Assembly: GCA_030849075.1 (NCBI GenBank)
Contig: JASAOO010003298.1
Location: 1 to 38,035 of the forward strand
From: Zelonia costaricensis
Lineage: Eukaryota; Euglenozoa; Kinetoplastea; Trypanosomatida; Trypanosomatidae
Direction: 5' to 3'
Length of the DNA: 38,035 nucleotides
Shown in pieces: positions 36,072 through 38,035 of the stretch. The translations under genes and the position numbers were made by a program. Each line of letters opens with the position of its first letter. Positions within the stretch are counted from its first letter, which is position 1. The notes under the pieces were generated by a model, which did no database searches, was not told the DNA's origin, and saw only the letters and a list, made by a program, of their open reading frames with translations.

Positions 36072-36969
36072 TCAGCAGCAGTGACCTGCTTCCTCGGAGT
36101 CTCATCGAAGGGGTGGTGCGTTGTGACCTTTTTGCCTGTCATGAGCACACCGTATTGAACTGCCAACAGCCGCGCGGCAGGGGACGTCAACGGTCTGGCA
36201 ATCGACCCGCTGTGTACGAGCACCATCGACTCTTGCTTTGAGCTCTCTCTACTGCACCGAAGAAGTGCATACGTGTTTCCATTTGCAGATGATTGTTTTT
36301 TCTGTACCGATGCTCTTTTCCGTGGTGAGAAGATGGCATGAGTGCACCACGCGCACTGTGCCGCACATTTGCCGCGTGCGCGTTGCTCAGCGGTGCCATC
36401 GCATGTCCCTCGCACACCGCCTCTCACACGTCTTGTTTTGAAGGTGCCACTTGTTTCACTGCATCCGAGGAGCCCCCCCCCCTCCCTGCCAGCCGCGACC
36501 GTGCCGCTTTCTTCTTCGCTCTCCTGCCTCTCGCTGGCGTCTACCTCGTACGGAGACGCAAGCAGGCCCACGCCCAACCCCAGACAGCGGCCCGCTCACC
36601 CCCTCCCCCGTTAGTCGTGTCGTGTAGGTGCCCGTCTCCCCTCCTTCTCTGTGTCCCCTGCCTCTTCTCCCCGTGTTCTTCTGCATCTCTTGACTCGCCT
36701 CCCTCTAAGCTCTTCTCTCCTCGCTGCACCCCTCCTTTGTGTGCACAAGTCCGTGCTCGCTTCTTTGCTTGTGTTGCACTTCGCGCGCACACGTCCGGCT
36801 CCCTCCCCGCCCCCTCCCTGCTTCTCCCAACTCCGCTGCCGTGTCGAGTGCACGCGTGCCTCTTCTCCGCTCCTCTCTCTCGAAGGTTCTCACCCGCCAC
36901 CCCCACCTGCGCAGTGGCCCACCACCACCAGCACAACGTACTGCACCTCCTCTACTCCTCACCAGGGCC
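36072..36969 (+). other. Spacer between LRR gene B and lectin-like copy B
   Basis: No gene is seen. The spacer is shorter than its counterpart in module copy A and not visibly similar to it. A C run lies near 36474-36482, and dense C/T sequence runs from about 36600 to 36960. Confidence 0.55.
36946..36965 (+). promoter_or_regulatory. Putative spliced-leader acceptor, lectin-like copy B
   Basis: CCTCCTCTACTCCTCACCAG has its AG at 36964-36965, four bases before the ATG at 36970. The processing signal therefore still looks intact although the coding region is broken. Confidence 0.55.
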
Positions 36970-38035
36970 ATGCCGCTGCCGCGTCCGCTGCTGCAGCTGT
37001 GCGCGCTGCTGCTGATCGTCTTCGCTGCCACTGCTGTCCACGCCGCGGCGCCCCCGTACGGCCCCGATGAGGTCAGGATCACCATTGAGTACAAACCCAA
37101 AACCACGTCGCGGAACGATCATCAGAGGGCCTGAGCAGCGAATGGCGGCGTGCTGCTTCCCATGGTGACGGATGCCGTGTACCAGAAGACACTCAGCCAG
37201 ATGGACTCCTGGAACATTAAGACCGCCATCGGCTACATGGGCGCCTCCACGATGCTGTCGGATTCGAGGTGCAATACATCAACGCCGTCGGTCCACTGCA
37301 TCTGACACTGGGACGAGGGACGCTACGCCGAGGAAGAGAACGCCATTAAACTCTATGAGGGCAACCGCCACCCCGACGACCTGTCGAACGCCCGCATTCT
37401 CAGCCTGTTGGTGCACAACTACTGGCGGACCAGCAAGTTCAGCACTGAGAGGTACCTGGGCTCACTTATGCAGCGCTACGGCATGGCTGTTCGAGACAAC
37501 GCAGCTCTGGGCTGGGCGGACAGCGGCGAACGCAGTTGGTCCTACAACTACTGGGTCACCGCTGAGTACTACACCTTCTGCGCGATCGATCTGAGCACGA
37601 GCGTGTCATCAACAACGACGGCCACCACTGTCGGCCCCAATCCGGGGAAGAGCACCGGGCTGAGCGTTGGCGTTATTGTCGGCATCGCGGCCGGAGGCGC
37701 CGTTGCCGTTGGCGTCATCATTGCGCTCGTGGCGTGCCTTGCGTGCAACGGGTGCTGCTGCTGCNTGCGTGCAACGGGTGCTGCTGCTGCGCCGGATCGA
37801 CTGCAGTGGCGGACACGGCGTCGCAGCGGGGTGACATGTCGCGTGCCAACTCCTGCCGCTCGTGCCACAGCGGCTACGGCGACTTCAGCAACCGCTCCTT
37901 CCACAACGGCGCTGCGAGCAAGGTCGGGTGCAATCGCCACTGCAGCTTCCACGGCAGTGTGAGGGCGGCGGAGGCTGAGATGCGACAGAACGACTGCGAG
38001 ATGGCGTCCGTGGCGGGGTCGCACTACAGCCGGGC
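36970..38035 (+). pseudogene. Lectin-like type I membrane protein, copy B (two in-frame TGA codons; runs off the window)
   Basis: This is a paralogue of the gene at 28321. The signal peptide (MPLPRPLLQLCALLLIVFAA) is intact. TGA at 37132-37134 (codon 55) sits where copy A has its first ectodomain cysteine. TGA at 37303-37305 (codon 112) sits where copy A has W111 of the W-S-W-D-E-G motif. Between and after these the frame is otherwise preserved and similar to copy A (GGVLLPMVTDAV, WDEGRYA, GWADS, YTFCAID, then a Ser/Thr stalk and a membrane helix). At 37740-37790 a 25-base segment occurs twice around an N and shifts the frame; past it, the frame matching copy A (SRAN, GDF, NRSFHNG) continues to the window edge. 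It is probably a recent pseudogene, or a gene with assembly errors. Translation from the ATG would give only 54 residues. Confidence 0.75.
37740..37790. other. 25-bp direct duplication around an undetermined base (probable assembly join)
   Basis: Bases 37740-37764 and 37766-37790 are identical and flank a single N at 37765. The 26-base offset breaks the frame, while the paralogue-like frame resumes right after it. This is what two overlapping contigs joined without merging look like. Confidence 0.8.

Noticed and set aside
37132..37134. Selenocysteine codon in lectin-like copy B
   Set aside because: A second in-frame TGA replaces a tryptophan, which selenocysteine would not explain, and TGA ends at least four intact genes in the window. 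No SECIS element is visible, although the 3' end lies outside the window.

Overview
The window reads as a stretch of a trypanosomatid nuclear chromosome, most likely Leishmania or a close relative. Four things point there. All recognisable genes lie on the + strand, one after another and without introns. They are separated by long pyrimidine-rich spacers carrying (CA)n/(TG)n tracts. A pyrimidine tract followed by an AG, as expected of a spliced-leader trans-splice acceptor, precedes most start codons. The coding regions are GC-rich, with G/C-ending codons. The species cannot be fixed from the sequence alone. TGA is used as a normal stop by several genes here.

Layout, left to right. 1-57 is the tail of an upstream gene. 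Then follow a V-ATPase c''-type proteolipid (897), a small NTF2/SnoaL-like protein (2856), a long coiled-coil protein (4022), a TTC39/IML2-like protein (7490), a large polytopic membrane protein with a degenerate class-3-lipase-like C-terminal domain (11572), an 89-residue probable mitochondrial single-span protein (15066), a DDB1-like CPSF_A-family protein (16260), two almost identical tandem copies of ribosomal stalk protein P2 (20915 and 21865), and a Cys-containing protein of unknown function (22601).

The right-hand 14 kb is a duplicated two-gene module. Copy A is a leucine-rich-repeat protein with an F-box-like N-terminus (24153) followed by a type I membrane protein with a C-type-lectin-like ectodomain (28321). 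Copy B is a longer LRR paralogue with a homogenised 135-bp repeat array (33450) followed by a damaged lectin-like paralogue (36970 to the window end). The damage is two in-frame TGA codons; there is also a 25-bp duplication around an N that looks like an assembly join.

The left part is housekeeping in character: proton pumping, ribosome, CUL4-type ubiquitin adaptor or DNA repair, lipid or organelle proteins. Genes in such arrays are normally co-transcribed without being functionally related, so no shared pathway is claimed for it. The duplicated LRR/lectin-like module and the membrane pseudo-lipase are the least ordinary content. No tRNA, rRNA, CRISPR or intact transposon was recognised.
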